Origin: Nostoc sp. NMS7 | Lineage (GTDB): Bacteria; Cyanobacteriota; Cyanobacteriia; Cyanobacteriales; Nostocaceae | DNA: 62,172 bases | Assembly (NCBI RefSeq): GCF_017115085.1 | Contig: NZ_JABXKJ010000245.1 | Span: 1-62,172 of the forward strand | Direction: 5' to 3' | Shown here: piece after piece, positions 25,456 through 34,577 of the stretch | Numbering within the stretch: position 1 is the stretch's first letter | How the letters are laid out: each line of letters begins with the position of its first letter | Notes under the pieces: model-generated | Told to the model about the DNA's origin: nothing | The model's input: the letters and a program-made list of their open reading frames with translations, nothing else | The model's database searches: none | Made by a program: the position numbers and the translations under genes

Positions 25456-26388
25456 ATGGGCAGAAATTCAAAAATTATAATTGCAGCTATTTTAACTTTG
25501 GCGATCGCTGGATGTGCTTCTGAAGATACACAACAAGCCATCAATCCTGCTCCAATTCCCAAAATAGCAGCAAAGTCGCCAGGGACGGGTCAATCCTTTA
25601 ACAATCCAGTAATAGCCAAACAGGAATTACAAGTTTCTCCCGCATCTGCTAACTTGATTCAATCCACTAATCCTACAGAGCGGTCACGGCTAGTTGTGCT
25701 ATCAAAAAATCGCAGTGACCCGTTTGCACAGCTTTTCGGACAGACGGTTCCCGGAATGCCTCAAACTTCTGGAAAACCTGTTCCTGTGGTGCCTAAGCTA
25801 CCGACTGCATCACTACCAGCACGAAAACTTCCAACACGTAGCATAGCTTTAAAACCTGTTCCCGTGTCGCCTAAGCTACCGACTGCATCACTACCAGCAC
25901 GAAAACTTCCAACACGCAGCATAGCTTTAAATCCAAAGAAAAATAACGTTTCTTCTGTACCAAAACCAAAAAAAGTCAATCCTACCTTGGCTTCAGTCTT
26001 GCCTAAGGTTTTGCCTCAAGTTATCTCCAACCCGACTTTAGTATCTGTATTGCCACTGCCAGCACAACCGGAGTTAGCAAGGGCAGTACTTGTGACTGGT
26101 GTAGTTCTAATTAGTCAGGAACCACAGGCAATTATCAAAGTACCCGATGAGCCAACGAGTCGGTATGTGCAGGCGGGACAGCGATTAGCAGATGGGGTAC
26201 TGATTAAACGTATTGAAATGAATCAGGGCTACAACCCCATCGTGATTCTGGAACAATATGGTATTGAAGTTGCCAAAATGGTAGGGGAAGGGGCTGTCAA
26301 GTCAACGCCGTCAGCTGCACCTGCTAGCGGCAATCCTGTTTCAGTGACAACACCCCCCTCAAATCCTTCTAATGTTGGAGCTTCATAA
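25456..26388 (+). CDS. Proline-rich putative lipoprotein with duplicated segment
   Basis: 310 residues. A signal peptide ends in the lipobox LAIAGC, so a lipoprotein is likely. The middle is rich in Pro, Lys and Val and holds a 26-residue tandem duplication (core PKLPTASLPARKLPTRS). The C-terminal 90 residues (AVLVTGVVLISQEPQAIIKV to GYNPIVILEQYGIEVAKMVG) form a compact beta-rich domain. It is followed 2 bp later by a small gene on the same strand, so they form an operon; sigF lies upstream. Similar lipoproteins of unknown function occur beside sigF in relatives (from memory, not certain). Confidence 0.78.
   Translation: MGRNSKIIIAAILTLAIAGCASEDTQQAINPAPIPKIAAKSPGTGQSFNNPVIAKQELQVSPASANLIQSTNPTERSRLVVLSKNRSDPFAQLFGQTVPGMPQTSGKPVPVVPKLPTASLPARKLPTRSIALKPVPVSPKLPTASLPARKLPTRSIALNPKKNNVSSVPKPKKVNPTLASVLPKVLPQVISNPTLVSVLPLPAQPELARAVLVTGVVLISQEPQAIIKVPDEPTSRYVQAGQRLADGVLIKRIEMNQGYNPIVILEQYGIEVAKMVGEGAVKSTPSAAPASGNPVSVTTPPSNPSNVGAS
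25774..25929 (+). repeat. 78-bp tandem duplication within lipoprotein gene
   Basis: Units 25774-25851 and 25852-25929 are nearly identical in DNA and each encodes 26 residues. Few substitutions show that the duplication is recent. Confidence 0.93.
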
Positions 26389-26390
26389 AG

Positions 26391-26642
26391 ATGGAGACTA
26401 AGGAAAAAATTGAATTCGCTGGTTTGCCTTTAGCAGTCTATAGAGAGATAGCAGCTCATTTACATCAAGTCGAAGGGGTAGAAGTGGATTTAATTCCCCA
26501 GTCATCCCCAGAGTTTGATTATAATCAAAGTCAAATTGGTGGCTTGTTTATCTCGTGGACAGCAAACTCTGGTTTAGAAAGTCGGCAACGAGTTAAGCAA
26601 ATTTTGGCTTACTATCAAAATCGCTATATGAATCCTATTTGA
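26391..26642 (+). CDS. Hypothetical protein, 83 aa
   Basis: Small soluble protein beginning METKEKIEFAGLPLAVYREI, with an alpha/beta pattern (AAHLHQVEGVEVDLIPQ, GLFISW, RVKQILAYYQNRY). The start codon follows the stop of the lipoprotein gene by 2 bp, so it is the second gene of that operon. I recognise no named family; the length and clean codon use support it being real. Confidence 0.68.
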   Translation: METKEKIEFAGLPLAVYREIAAHLHQVEGVEVDLIPQSSPEFDYNQSQIGGLFISWTANSGLESRQRVKQILAYYQNRYMNPI

Positions 26643-26800
26643 TTTCGTTCAAATCGAAGCCTCAGATTCCCGATTTTCCAAAGAAGTCGGCAATCTTGTT
26701 GTTCATGAATGATTTGGATGAACCAACGCCGAACTAGACCCCCAAACTAGGCGATGGAAGATATTTTTGTGGAATTAACGGGACGCCAGTTAGATTAACC

Positions 26801-27481
26801 TCATCCTCCTAACTGTCGCAGCATGGCTTCTACCCTTTCTACGCCATTTGAGTCATTGCGCCGCTTGTACAAGTCACGGGCTTTCTGAAGCAAGCTGTTC
26901 GCTTGTTTAGTTTGTCGTCGCTGTTTATACATCGAACCCATCAACTCATAAGTCTGGGCATTGTTCTTATCCAAGCTGATTGCTTGCCCGTATGCCCAGG
27001 TAGCTGCACTATAGTCTCCCATACGAGATTGGGTCACAGCCAATCCTAAATAGGCGTTAACGTTGTTACGGTTCAGCTGGATGGCACGACGGTAGCCTTC
27101 CTTTGCCCCAGGTGTGTCGCCCAAATTCGCTTTGATGTAACCGACGGCGTAGTAAAAATCACTATTGTTAGGGTTGATAGCGATCGCCCGACGATAAGCA
27201 GTTAATGCCGCTTGGTAATTTCCCTGTTGAGCGTATAAGTAGCCAATACCTGAGTGAATTTTAGCATTCTTGGGATCTAAGCTAGCTGCTTGCTGATAAA
27301 CAGCGATCGCACCACCATAATCCCCGGTATCAACTAATCTCCGTCCTTCTTCTAGTAGTTGCTTTAACTCTGGGTTTTTGCCTTGTGCCACTAATACCTG
27401 AGCCTGAGCTACTGAAGGTATACTGAAGGCAAAACATCCTAGTAACATCACACCAAACACAAATGATGTTGGCTTGTACAC
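26801..27481 (-). CDS. Exported TPR protein
   Basis: 226 residues. A signal peptide (FVFGVMLLGCFAFSIPSVAQA) directs export to the periplasm or thylakoid lumen. After it come four to five TPR units with forms of GDYGGAIAVYQQAASLDPKN and GNYQAALTAYRRAIAINPNN, then a helical end (ANSLLQKARDLYKRRN). TPRs scaffold other proteins; no catalytic motif. It stands alone, convergent with the operon on the plus strand. Confidence 0.85.
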   Translation of the reverse strand: MYKPTSFVFGVMLLGCFAFSIPSVAQAQVLVAQGKNPELKQLLEEGRRLVDTGDYGGAIAVYQQAASLDPKNAKIHSGIGYLYAQQGNYQAALTAYRRAIAINPNNSDFYYAVGYIKANLGDTPGAKEGYRRAIQLNRNNVNAYLGLAVTQSRMGDYSAATWAYGQAISLDKNNAQTYELMGSMYKQRRQTKQANSLLQKARDLYKRRNDSNGVERVEAMLRQLGG

Positions 27482-27958
27482 AGTAAATTTCCTGAAATTT
27501 TAGAGGACTTTTTTCTTGTACATTAAAACAAAAATATGGAGTTTTGAAAACTGTATTTCTTCGTATTGATTAAGATATTAATGTGTTCATTCTCGATTTC
27601 TTCTCCAATCAGTGCAATATCACAGAGTTTTTACACAAAAGATGAAGTGCAAGGTATAAATAATCAAATGAGCTGACTCTACATATAAATTCGGAGAATA
27701 CCAGATTTACACTCTTCTTTGACAGTAATTATACTTATAATTCCCCAAAAACCAACAGGTATCTCACTTAATCCTAAATAGGCGATCTGCCGATGGCACT
27801 TAATACCCGATGGCTGCGATCGCAATCTAAAATTGTGTGAGAATATGTTTATAAAAGTTATCTCAACGCAGGCTAATTATATATGGTAAATAAATTTACA
27901 TTTTTTCGAGTATTTTAATAATAAATATCAACATATATCCTACTTTGGAGGCAAATTT
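27482..27958. other. Divergent promoter region
   Basis: About 475 bp between the minus-strand TPR gene and the plus-strand YbjQ-like gene. AT-rich; no gene or clear repeat seen. GGAGGCAAATTT just before ATG 27959 is a strong ribosome binding site. Confidence 0.5.
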
Positions 27959-28285
27959 ATGATTATAACTACCACTGATGTAATTCAAGGAGCCGTTATT
28001 GAGTCATATTTAGGTATTGTCACAGCAGAAGTAGTCTACGGCAGCAATTTCTTGCGGGACTTTTTGGCTAGTATTCGAGATATTATCGGTGGACGCACTG
28101 CTAGTTATGAGCGTCTATTTGAGCAGGGTCAACGCAAGGCACTAGAAGAATTAGAACAACGGGCGCAACGTTTAGGAGCAAATGCTGTGATCGGGATTGA
28201 AATTGATACTGGTACAATCAATCTTGACCAGTCAGGAGTTCTTTTGCTGATTACTGCTACAGGCACTGCTGTAAAGATGCGTTGA
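27959..28285 (+). CDS. YbjQ/UPF0145 family protein
   Basis: 108 residues. The pattern TTTDVIQGAVIESYLGIVTA, VVYGSNFLRDFLASIRDIIGGR, SYERLFEQGQRKALEELEQR and LGANAVIGIEID is that of the YbjQ (UPF0145) family, small proteins forming a beta-rich pentamer-like assembly; a heavy-metal-binding role has been suggested for the family but is not established. Single gene with a strong ribosome binding site. Function inferred only at family level. Confidence 0.88.
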   Translation: MIITTTDVIQGAVIESYLGIVTAEVVYGSNFLRDFLASIRDIIGGRTASYERLFEQGQRKALEELEQRAQRLGANAVIGIEIDTGTINLDQSGVLLLITATGTAVKMR

Positions 28286-28621
28286 TCTTTTCTTAGCTGT
28301 CTAATTACTTTGTGAAAATTTTATAATTAGGCTGACAAAGTTTTGGATTAAGTCTAATTTTTTTTCCAGATGGATTATTATATATAGCAGTTAATCACTG
28401 TATTTTAAGTTCTAAATAATCATTAAAGAATCAATAAATATTGAATTTAATGAAAAATTGTTAAAATTGTTAAAGACGTTGGTTTTTTATAACTAAAGAT
28501 AGACTCATTAAATATTTATATTGATAGATGTAAAACAGATGATTTAGTTGTTTAATTATGACAATAAACATGAATATAACTGAGATATAGTTTGCTGAAA
28601 CAGCACTGGAGAAGATAAGCA
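28286..28621. other. AT-rich spacer
   Basis: About 335 bp, strongly AT-rich, without an open frame or repeat that I can support. It presumably contains the promoter of the membrane protein gene at 28622. Confidence 0.5.
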
Positions 28622-29254
28622 ATGTCATACGTAAATCGGGCAGGTGATGAGGCTATTTCTAATGAGCCTGTGGTAGCAGGCCGAGTAACTGAATATCATG
28701 ACCTTGTTCGCTGGGGACCGATTATTTCTGGTTTGTTGGTTTCTTTAGCGACTCAATTAATTTTAAGCGCCATAATTGGTGCTTTTGCAGCAGGTGCAGT
28801 TGAAAGTTCAGGCGCACCAAGATCAATTGCCCCTAACGCTGCAGGTAATGCGGGGCTTTGGTCAACTGTTGCTTTACTAATTTCTCTATTTACTGGTGGT
28901 TGGATTACAGCCCGTGCTTGTGGACCGATGAAGCGCAATACAGCTCTTCTTAACGGCGCAATTCTTTGGGCTACGACTTTGGCAGTTAGTTCGTTCCTAT
29001 TGGCAAATGGAGTATCGGGTGCTTTTGGTGTTGCTGCTTCCAACGCTGGGGAAGTCTTAAACCAGGTACAACAGCAAGGTGGTATTAATGTACCGAGAAC
29101 AAACGTAAGCGCTCAACAATCTCGTGATATTGCAGCAAATATACGTTCGGGATTATGGTGGTTTGTGCTTGGTTCCTTATTGGGTTTAATAGCCTCGATG
29201 GTTGGGGCTGTAACTGGAGCTCGCAATGTTCGGACTAATAATTACAATCCTTAA
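28622..29254 (+). CDS. Membrane protein of unknown function, 210 aa
   Basis: Predicted inner or thylakoid membrane protein with about four transmembrane helices: around residues 30-58 (GPIISGLLVSLATQLILSAI), 78-97 (LWSTVALLISLFTGGWITAR), 105-130 and 175-198 (WWFVLGSLLGLIASMVGAVT). A Gly/Ala-rich loop joins helices 1 and 2. No family name recognised with confidence. A terminator follows, so it is probably a single-gene transcript. Confidence 0.75.
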   Translation: MSYVNRAGDEAISNEPVVAGRVTEYHDLVRWGPIISGLLVSLATQLILSAIIGAFAAGAVESSGAPRSIAPNAAGNAGLWSTVALLISLFTGGWITARACGPMKRNTALLNGAILWATTLAVSSFLLANGVSGAFGVAASNAGEVLNQVQQQGGINVPRTNVSAQQSRDIAANIRSGLWWFVLGSLLGLIASMVGAVTGARNVRTNNYNP

Positions 29255-29290
29255 AAAATTGTCGGTCAAATGAAATGTCATCAATTTTTA

Positions 29291-29318
29291 AAGCACCTTT
29301 TTACAGGTGCTTTTTGTT
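29291..29318 (+). terminator. Rho-independent terminator
   Basis: AAGCACCT (29291-29298) and AGGTGCTT (29305-29312) with loop TTTTAC, followed by TTTGTTT. Positioned 36 bp after the stop of the 210-residue membrane protein. Confidence 0.88.
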
Positions 29319-29384
29319 TATTATTTTAGGTTGGCGTTTGTAGCATCGAATTAATTCTTCCATAGTCATAAAACGCTTAGTAAA

Positions 29385-29420
29385 CAGAACCCCGACTTCT
29401 CACTAGAAGTCGGGGTTCTG
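29385..29420. repeat. Dispersed palindrome, CCCCGACTTCT type (copy 2)
   Basis: Perfect 16-bp arms at 29385-29400 and 29405-29420 with loop CACT. The core CCCCGACTTCT matches the palindrome at 14777-14809 while the outer bases have changed on both arms together, so pairing has been conserved. Confidence 0.82.
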
Positions 29421-29456
29421 GATATTAGTTTATATCCAGCTACTTATATTCCTAGT

Positions 29457-29717
29457 TCACCACTTCAGATATGAACCTTCAATTCCCTGCTCACGTCGAA
29501 TTTTACTATCTTTTTCAAACCAAGCAATTACTTGTTGCGCTGTCAAATCTTCCATAGCAACACCGTACTCTTGGGCAATATGCTTCAAAAGCTTAAGTGA
29601 TGAAATTGTCAATCTTGTTAAAAATTTTTCTGGGGAAGACAACAACGCCGTATCTACTTTTGCTGACTCTTCCAGAGTTAAAAATTGTGCTGATGGTTGC
29701 TGTGTTGGTACGTCCAT
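29457..29717 (-). CDS. Hypothetical protein, 86 aa
   Basis: Small soluble, mainly helical protein (LTLEESAKVDTALLSSPEKF, then LKLLKHIAQEYGVAMEDLT). No named family recognised. The position alone beside sufR on the same strand, the ATG start and protein-like composition support a gene. A relation to sufR is not indicated. Confidence 0.55.
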   Translation of the reverse strand: MDVPTQQPSAQFLTLEESAKVDTALLSSPEKFLTRLTISSLKLLKHIAQEYGVAMEDLTAQQVIAWFEKDSKIRREQGIEGSYLKW

Positions 29718-29908
29718 AAACGCTATCTCAAACTTAGTTAATTATTGATAATCTGTAGTTGCTAAAGAGAGCATCTCACTTTCGGAGAAAGCTCTTTAAA
29801 ACCTCACCCCAGCCCTCTTCGTGAGTTCGGAGAGGGAGCAGGAATCTACTATTCAACTATTATCCATTACCGAACCTAGATGTAAAACCGAGTTTATTTA
29901 TGAAACTT

Positions 29909-30592
29909 TTACTTGCGAACTTGTACTAAATAGCCACAACGATGTTCGCCGTTGATAATCCAGTGGGTGCGTTCTACGGTACAATCAGGTAAGACGGCAG
30001 CAAACATTTCTAATTCGTGACCACAAATGCTGGGGAAAGACTCGGCAACGTTAGAAATAGCGCAGTTATGCTCCATTAAGATAAAGCGATCGCTCTCAAA
30101 GCAGTCATTCACATCAACCGGGTGATATTCCGCCATGAAGCCTTCCGCTTTTCTGAACTCTACTAAGTTAGCTACACGTTCCCGCAGTGAACCGCTACCC
30201 ACACGATCGCGGTATTCTAGTGCTTTGCGCTGCCACTGTTTCTCTAAAATAGATTTAAATTGGTCGTGTCCCATCGTTTCGGCTAAGGTGTCTAGCAGCG
30301 AAACTGCAAAATGACCATGCCCATCACCAAAGCGATCACTCATTGTTCGATGCAAGCGATCGCGTCCCTGACGACTCAGTTGATAAATGTGCTGCGGACG
30401 CCCCATTCCCGCCGCCTGTACTGTTGACGAATACAAAACTAGCTCCCCCGTCTCCAAATCCTTGAGATGGCGACGAATCGCTTGGGGGGTAACGTCTAAA
30501 ACTTCAGCTAGCTCCAAAGCCGTTGCTTTTTCATGTTTGTGCAGATACTCTAGGATATCTTGCTTGGTTGAGGACTGGTGAGTAGTCGCCAT
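29909..30592 (-). CDS. sufR: Iron-sulfur repressor SufR
   Basis: 227 residues from ATG 30592. An N-terminal winged helix-turn-helix (KQDILEYLHKHEKATALELA, VTPQAIRRHLKDLE) of the DeoR/ArsR-like type binds DNA. The C-terminal part contains cysteines in NDCFESD, EHNCAIS, FPSICGHE and LPDCTVE, which include the ligands of the Fe-S cluster that controls repression. It represses the divergent sufBCDS operon when clusters are plentiful. An in-frame TTG-type upstream start (30625) is less likely because the family begins about at MATTHQ. Two matching operators lie in the intergenic region. Confidence 0.95.
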   Translation of the reverse strand: MATTHQSSTKQDILEYLHKHEKATALELAEVLDVTPQAIRRHLKDLETGELVLYSSTVQAAGMGRPQHIYQLSRQGRDRLHRTMSDRFGDGHGHFAVSLLDTLAETMGHDQFKSILEKQWQRKALEYRDRVGSGSLRERVANLVEFRKAEGFMAEYHPVDVNDCFESDRFILMEHNCAISNVAESFPSICGHELEMFAAVLPDCTVERTHWIINGEHRCGYLVQVRK

Positions 30593-30651
30593 CTTCTGGT
30601 GCCAGACGCTCAACGAACGTCCCAAAAATTTCTTTGAAAATTTGACTTTAA

Positions 30652-30665
30652 CAACATTGTTGTTG
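30652..30665. promoter_or_regulatory. SufR operator 1
   Basis: CAAC-ATTGTT-GTTG fits the perfect CAAC-N6-GTTG palindrome known for SufR. It lies 60 bp upstream of the sufR start. Confidence 0.85.
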
Positions 30666-30696
30666 TTAATTTAGCGTAAAATGAAGATAACTTAAA

Positions 30697-30710
30697 CAAC
30701 ATAGCTGTTG
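30697..30710. promoter_or_regulatory. SufR operator 2
   Basis: CAAC-ATAGCT-GTTG, a second perfect match, 45 bp centre to centre from the first and about 130 bp upstream of sufB. Two sites between divergent genes fit joint control of sufR and sufBCDS. Confidence 0.87.
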
Positions 30711-30838
30711 TTTTACTCTCCACCACTATTCTAGCAGCCGTGTAACCATTCCGTAACGTGATATGGGAATCGGCTAAAGAAAAGTCCATCTCCCATCCTT
30801 AAAGAGATTCAAGTTCTGAACACGAGAGATTATTACTG

Positions 30839-32278
30839 ATGAGTGCCACTGTCAAAACCTTAGTCAACCAACCCTACAAGTACGGCTTTATTACCGATAT
30901 TGAGTCCGACACTATACCGCGTGGACTAGATGAGGACGTTGTTCGCTTGATCTCCTCTAAGAAGAACGAGCCGCAGTTCATGTTGGACTTTCGCCTCAGG
31001 GCTTATCGCCAGTGGCAAAAAATGACGGAACCAACTTGGCCGAATGTCAAGTATCCGCCAATTAATTATCAGGATATCATTTACTACTCAGCGCCGAAAC
31101 GCAAGAAAGAAAAACTAAACAGCTTGGATGAAGTTGATCCAACCCTTTTAGAAACCTTCGAGAAGTTGGGCATTTCTCTATCTGAACAGAAACGACTGGC
31201 AAATGTCGCCGTCGATGCGATTTTCGATAGCGTCTCTGTCGCCACTACATTTAAAGAAAAGCTAGCGGAAGATGGGGTTATTTTCTGTTCGTTTTCCGAA
31301 GCATTGCAAGAACACCCAGAACTGATCAAAAAATACCTGGGTAGCGTCGTTCCCATAGCTGACAACTATTTTGCCGCCTTGAACGCCGCCGTATTTAGCG
31401 ATGGTTCCTTTGTATACATTCCTAAAGGCGTAAAATGCCCAATGGAGCTATCTACCTACTTCCGCATCAACTCTGGTGACACGGGACAATTTGAGCGGAC
31501 TTTGATTGTCGCCGAAGAAGGTAGTTATGTTTCTTACCTCGAAGGTTGTACGGCACCGATGTATGACAGCAACCAGCTGCACGCCGCCGTTGTGGAACTC
31601 GTCGCCCTCGACAATGCCGAAATTAAATACTCCACAGTGCAAAATTGGTACGCTGGAGATGCCAACGGTAAAGGTGGTATTTACAACTTTGTCACCAAGC
31701 GCGGTTTGTGTCAGGGTGTAAATTCCAAGATTTCCTGGACTCAAGTAGAAACAGGTTCGGCAATTACTTGGAAATATCCTAGCTGTGTGTTGGTGGGTGA
31801 TAACTCTGTGGGTGAGTTTTACTCGGTGGCGCTGACAAATCATATGCAGCAAGCTGATACCGGCAGTAAGATGATTCACGTCGGTAAGAATACCCGCAGT
31901 ACAATTATTTCTAAAGGAATCTCCGCAGGTAAATCTAGCAATAGCTACCGGGGTTTGGTGAAAGTTAACCCGACGGCTATTGGCGCGAGAAATTATTCTC
32001 AGTGCGACTCGATGCTGATTGGGGATAATGCCCATGCGAATACTTTCCCCTACATTCAGGTGCAAAATAATGCTGCGAAAGTGGAGCATGAAGCTTCTAC
32101 TTCTAAGATTGGGGAAGATCAGTTATTTTACTTCGCTCAACGGGGTATTTCTTCAGAAGATGCGATTTCGATGATGATTAGCGGCTTCTGTAAGGATGTT
32201 TTCAATCAGCTACCGATGGAGTTTGCTGTGGAAGCTGATAAGTTGTTGAGTTTGAAGTTGGAAGGCAGTGTTGGATAG
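30839..32278 (+). CDS. sufB: Fe-S cluster assembly protein SufB
   Basis: 479 residues, scaffold subunit of the SufBCD complex that builds Fe-S clusters in the cytosol. Typical features: VIFCSFSEALQEHPELIKKY, FVYIPKGVKCPMELSTYFRI, the parallel beta-helix and the C-terminal SKIGEDQLFYFAQRGISSED and MMISGFCKDVF. SUF is the main Fe-S system in cyanobacteria and is essential for photosystem I clusters. First gene of sufBCDS, under SufR control. Full family length. Confidence 0.98.
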   Translation: MSATVKTLVNQPYKYGFITDIESDTIPRGLDEDVVRLISSKKNEPQFMLDFRLRAYRQWQKMTEPTWPNVKYPPINYQDIIYYSAPKRKKEKLNSLDEVDPTLLETFEKLGISLSEQKRLANVAVDAIFDSVSVATTFKEKLAEDGVIFCSFSEALQEHPELIKKYLGSVVPIADNYFAALNAAVFSDGSFVYIPKGVKCPMELSTYFRINSGDTGQFERTLIVAEEGSYVSYLEGCTAPMYDSNQLHAAVVELVALDNAEIKYSTVQNWYAGDANGKGGIYNFVTKRGLCQGVNSKISWTQVETGSAITWKYPSCVLVGDNSVGEFYSVALTNHMQQADTGSKMIHVGKNTRSTIISKGISAGKSSNSYRGLVKVNPTAIGARNYSQCDSMLIGDNAHANTFPYIQVQNNAAKVEHEASTSKIGEDQLFYFAQRGISSEDAISMMISGFCKDVFNQLPMEFAVEADKLLSLKLEGSVG

Positions 32279-32337
32279 GGCTTGTAGTCAGCAGTTTAGT
32301 GGTGTGAAATCGCTAGGAACCGAAAAAATGAACGCTT

Positions 32338-32384
32338 GTAGTAAGTGCTTTAGCGCTGGAGGAAAGCGCTAAAGCACTTACTAC
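32338..32384. repeat. GTAGTAAG-family palindrome between sufB and sufC
   Basis: Perfect 20-bp arms 32338-32357 and 32365-32384, loop GGAGGAA. It begins GTAGTAAGTGCTTTAGCGCT. A related palindrome is at 42112-42165. It could act as an internal hairpin that adjusts sufC expression or mRNA stability. Confidence 0.88.
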
Positions 32385-32415
32385 GAACTAAGAAAGAAGA
32401 GAGAGAAGAGAGAAG

Positions 32416-33204
32416 ATGATTATTGAAAATAGTGAAGTTGTGCTGTCGGTAAGGAATCTGACGGCTAATGTTGATGGGACACCGATTCTTAAGGGTGTAA
32501 ATATTGAGGTGCGATCGGGTGAAATTCATGCGATTATGGGACCGAATGGTTCTGGTAAGAGTACTTTTTCTAAGGTGTTGGCTGGGCATCCAGCATATCA
32601 GGTGACTGGGGGTGAGGTGATTTTTCAAGGGCAAAATTTACTGGAATTGGAACCGGAAGAACGCGCCAGAAGTGGTGTGTTTTTGGCGTTTCAGTATCCG
32701 TTAGAAATTCCGGGTGTGAGCAATTTAGATTTCTTGCGGGTGGCGTACAATTCTCGTCGTAAGGCACAAGGTTTAGAGGAAATAGACGCCTTTGATTTTG
32801 ACGATTTGATTGAGGAAAAGCTGGATGTGGTAAAGATGAATCCCAGTTTTCTCAGTCGGAGTTTGAATGAAGGGTTTTCTGGTGGTGAGAAAAAGCGGAA
32901 TGAAATTCTGCAAATGGCACTGCTGGAACCAAAGTTGGGAATTTTGGATGAGACAGATTCGGGTTTGGATATTGACGCGCTCCGAATTGTGGCGAATGGG
33001 GTAAATCAACTGGCAAGTCCTGAAAATGCCACAATTTTGATTACTCACTATCAACGATTGCTTGATTATATTGTGCCTGATTTTGTGCATGTGATGGCAC
33101 AAGGGCAGATTATTACGAGTGGTGGTAAGGAACTGGCACTAAAATTAGAGTCTCGTGGTTATGACTGGGTGCTAGAAGAATTTGCAGCTGAGGTGGTTGT
33201 GTAA
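32416..33204 (+). CDS. sufC: Fe-S cluster assembly ATPase SufC
   Basis: 262-residue ABC-type ATPase of the SufBCD complex. Walker A GPNGSGKST, the Q-loop LAFQYP, signature LNEGFSGGEKKRNEIL and Walker B LGILDETDSGLD are all present, followed by the H-loop ITHYQR. ATP hydrolysis drives conformational change in SufB-SufD. It follows sufB by 137 bp, including a palindrome, and its stop overlaps the sufD start (TAATG), so the two are coupled. Confidence 0.98.
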   Translation: MIIENSEVVLSVRNLTANVDGTPILKGVNIEVRSGEIHAIMGPNGSGKSTFSKVLAGHPAYQVTGGEVIFQGQNLLELEPEERARSGVFLAFQYPLEIPGVSNLDFLRVAYNSRRKAQGLEEIDAFDFDDLIEEKLDVVKMNPSFLSRSLNEGFSGGEKKRNEILQMALLEPKLGILDETDSGLDIDALRIVANGVNQLASPENATILITHYQRLLDYIVPDFVHVMAQGQIITSGGKELALKLESRGYDWVLEEFAAEVVV

Positions 33205-34577
33205 TGAGTATTCAAGTATCTCCTAGTCCAATTCCTAACTCAAATGTAGTCAGTTTGACATCGACTCTGTTAGAGAAAGATAGCTATCTAACTGAATTAT
33301 TGAATCTGGTAATCCCACCAAAAACAGAAGGGTGGTTGCAGGATTTACGTGAAGATGCCGCTAGTTGGGTACGCCACTCGACTATCCCCACCACCCGTGA
33401 GGAAGAATGGCGATTTACTGATTTGTCGTCTCTGCAAAAGGTGCAATTTAATGTAGAGACGGGAAATTTTGCGTCTTTAGAATTTGATATTTTGCCAGAA
33501 GCGGCTAATAGTCGTTTAGTATTTGTTAATGGCGTTTTTGCACCGCAATTATCGGCAGTTACAGATTTACCACCTGGAATTGTGGTGAGTAATTTGGCTG
33601 GCTTATCTGTGGTTGAGCTTGAGGGTGTACAGCAATATTTAGCTCAAACTGAGGGAGCGCAGGAAGTTTTTACGGCTCTCAACACGGCTGGGATAACTGA
33701 TGCAGCTGTGGTGTGGGTGAAGAAGAATGTGGTAGTTGAAACGCCAATTCATCTGGTGTTTATTTCGGTTGCGGGTGAGACGGCGACGATTTCACAGCCG
33801 CGTTGTTTGGTGGTGGCGGAAAGTGGTTCGCAGGTGATGTTGGTTGAGGAGTATGTGGCAGGCAAGATGCCTACCCCACAAGAAGGGGGAGTTTATCTTA
33901 CTAATGCGGTTACGGAAGTTTGGGTGGGTGACAATGCCCAAGTGAGTCACACTAGGATTGAGCGGGAAGGTGCAGAGGCTTTTCATATTGGGAAGACTGC
34001 GATCGCACAATCTCGTGATAGTCGATATACTTGTCATGCCATAAGTTTAGGTGCAAAGCTGTCACGGCACAATTTAGAAATTTTGCAAACTGGTGAGCAG
34101 ACGGAAACTAATCTCAATGGTTTGACGATAATTTCTGGTAAGCAGTTGGGGGATACTCACAGCGCGATCGCACTTAACTATCCTCACAGTACGAGTAAGC
34201 AATTGCATAAGTGTATTGTAGGCGATCGCGCTCATGCAGTGTTCAATGGTAAAGTTTTGGTTCCCAAAGCGGCGCAGTTGACAGATGCAGTCCAGTTGAA
34301 TCGGAATTTGCTGTTATCATCGAAAGCTAGGGTTGATACTAAACCCCAATTAGAAATTACTGCCGATAACGTAAAATGCGCTCACGGTGCTACCGTTAGC
34401 CAATTGGAAGATGATGAAATATTCTATCTCCAAAGTCGGGGAATTGATGAAAACGATGCTCGGAAGTTGTTAATTAACGCCTTCGCTGCTGAAGTTATCA
34501 ACCAAATACCAGTTACCTCTCTGCGAGAAATCCTTTTAAACACAGTCAATAATCTTAAGTCTTTGACTAATGACTAA
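33204..34577 (+). CDS. sufD: Fe-S cluster assembly protein SufD
   Basis: 457 residues, second beta-helix subunit of SufBCD. It shows REEEWRFTDLSSLQ near residue 70, and the C-terminal block QLEDDEIFYLQSRGIDENDA homologous to SufB. It is required for iron acquisition during cluster building in the model organisms. The start overlaps sufC by one base. SufS follows after a 120-bp spacer holding repeats. Confidence 0.97.
   Translation: MSIQVSPSPIPNSNVVSLTSTLLEKDSYLTELLNLVIPPKTEGWLQDLREDAASWVRHSTIPTTREEEWRFTDLSSLQKVQFNVETGNFASLEFDILPEAANSRLVFVNGVFAPQLSAVTDLPPGIVVSNLAGLSVVELEGVQQYLAQTEGAQEVFTALNTAGITDAAVVWVKKNVVVETPIHLVFISVAGETATISQPRCLVVAESGSQVMLVEEYVAGKMPTPQEGGVYLTNAVTEVWVGDNAQVSHTRIEREGAEAFHIGKTAIAQSRDSRYTCHAISLGAKLSRHNLEILQTGEQTETNLNGLTIISGKQLGDTHSAIALNYPHSTSKQLHKCIVGDRAHAVFNGKVLVPKAAQLTDAVQLNRNLLLSSKARVDTKPQLEITADNVKCAHGATVSQLEDDEIFYLQSRGIDENDARKLLINAFAAEVINQIPVTSLREILLNTVNNLKSLTND

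Noticed and set aside
25125..25562. 145-codon minus-strand frame across the sigF end
   Set aside because: It overlaps two well-supported genes, and its composition is not protein-like.
29457..29717. Relationship between this 86-residue protein and the UPF0175 protein at 3202, based on YGVAM-x-DLT in both
   Set aside because: The match covers only about ten residues and the rest does not align; probably chance.
31448..32089. 213-codon minus-strand frame inside sufB
   Set aside because: Antisense shadow of sufB; its translation has no family pattern.
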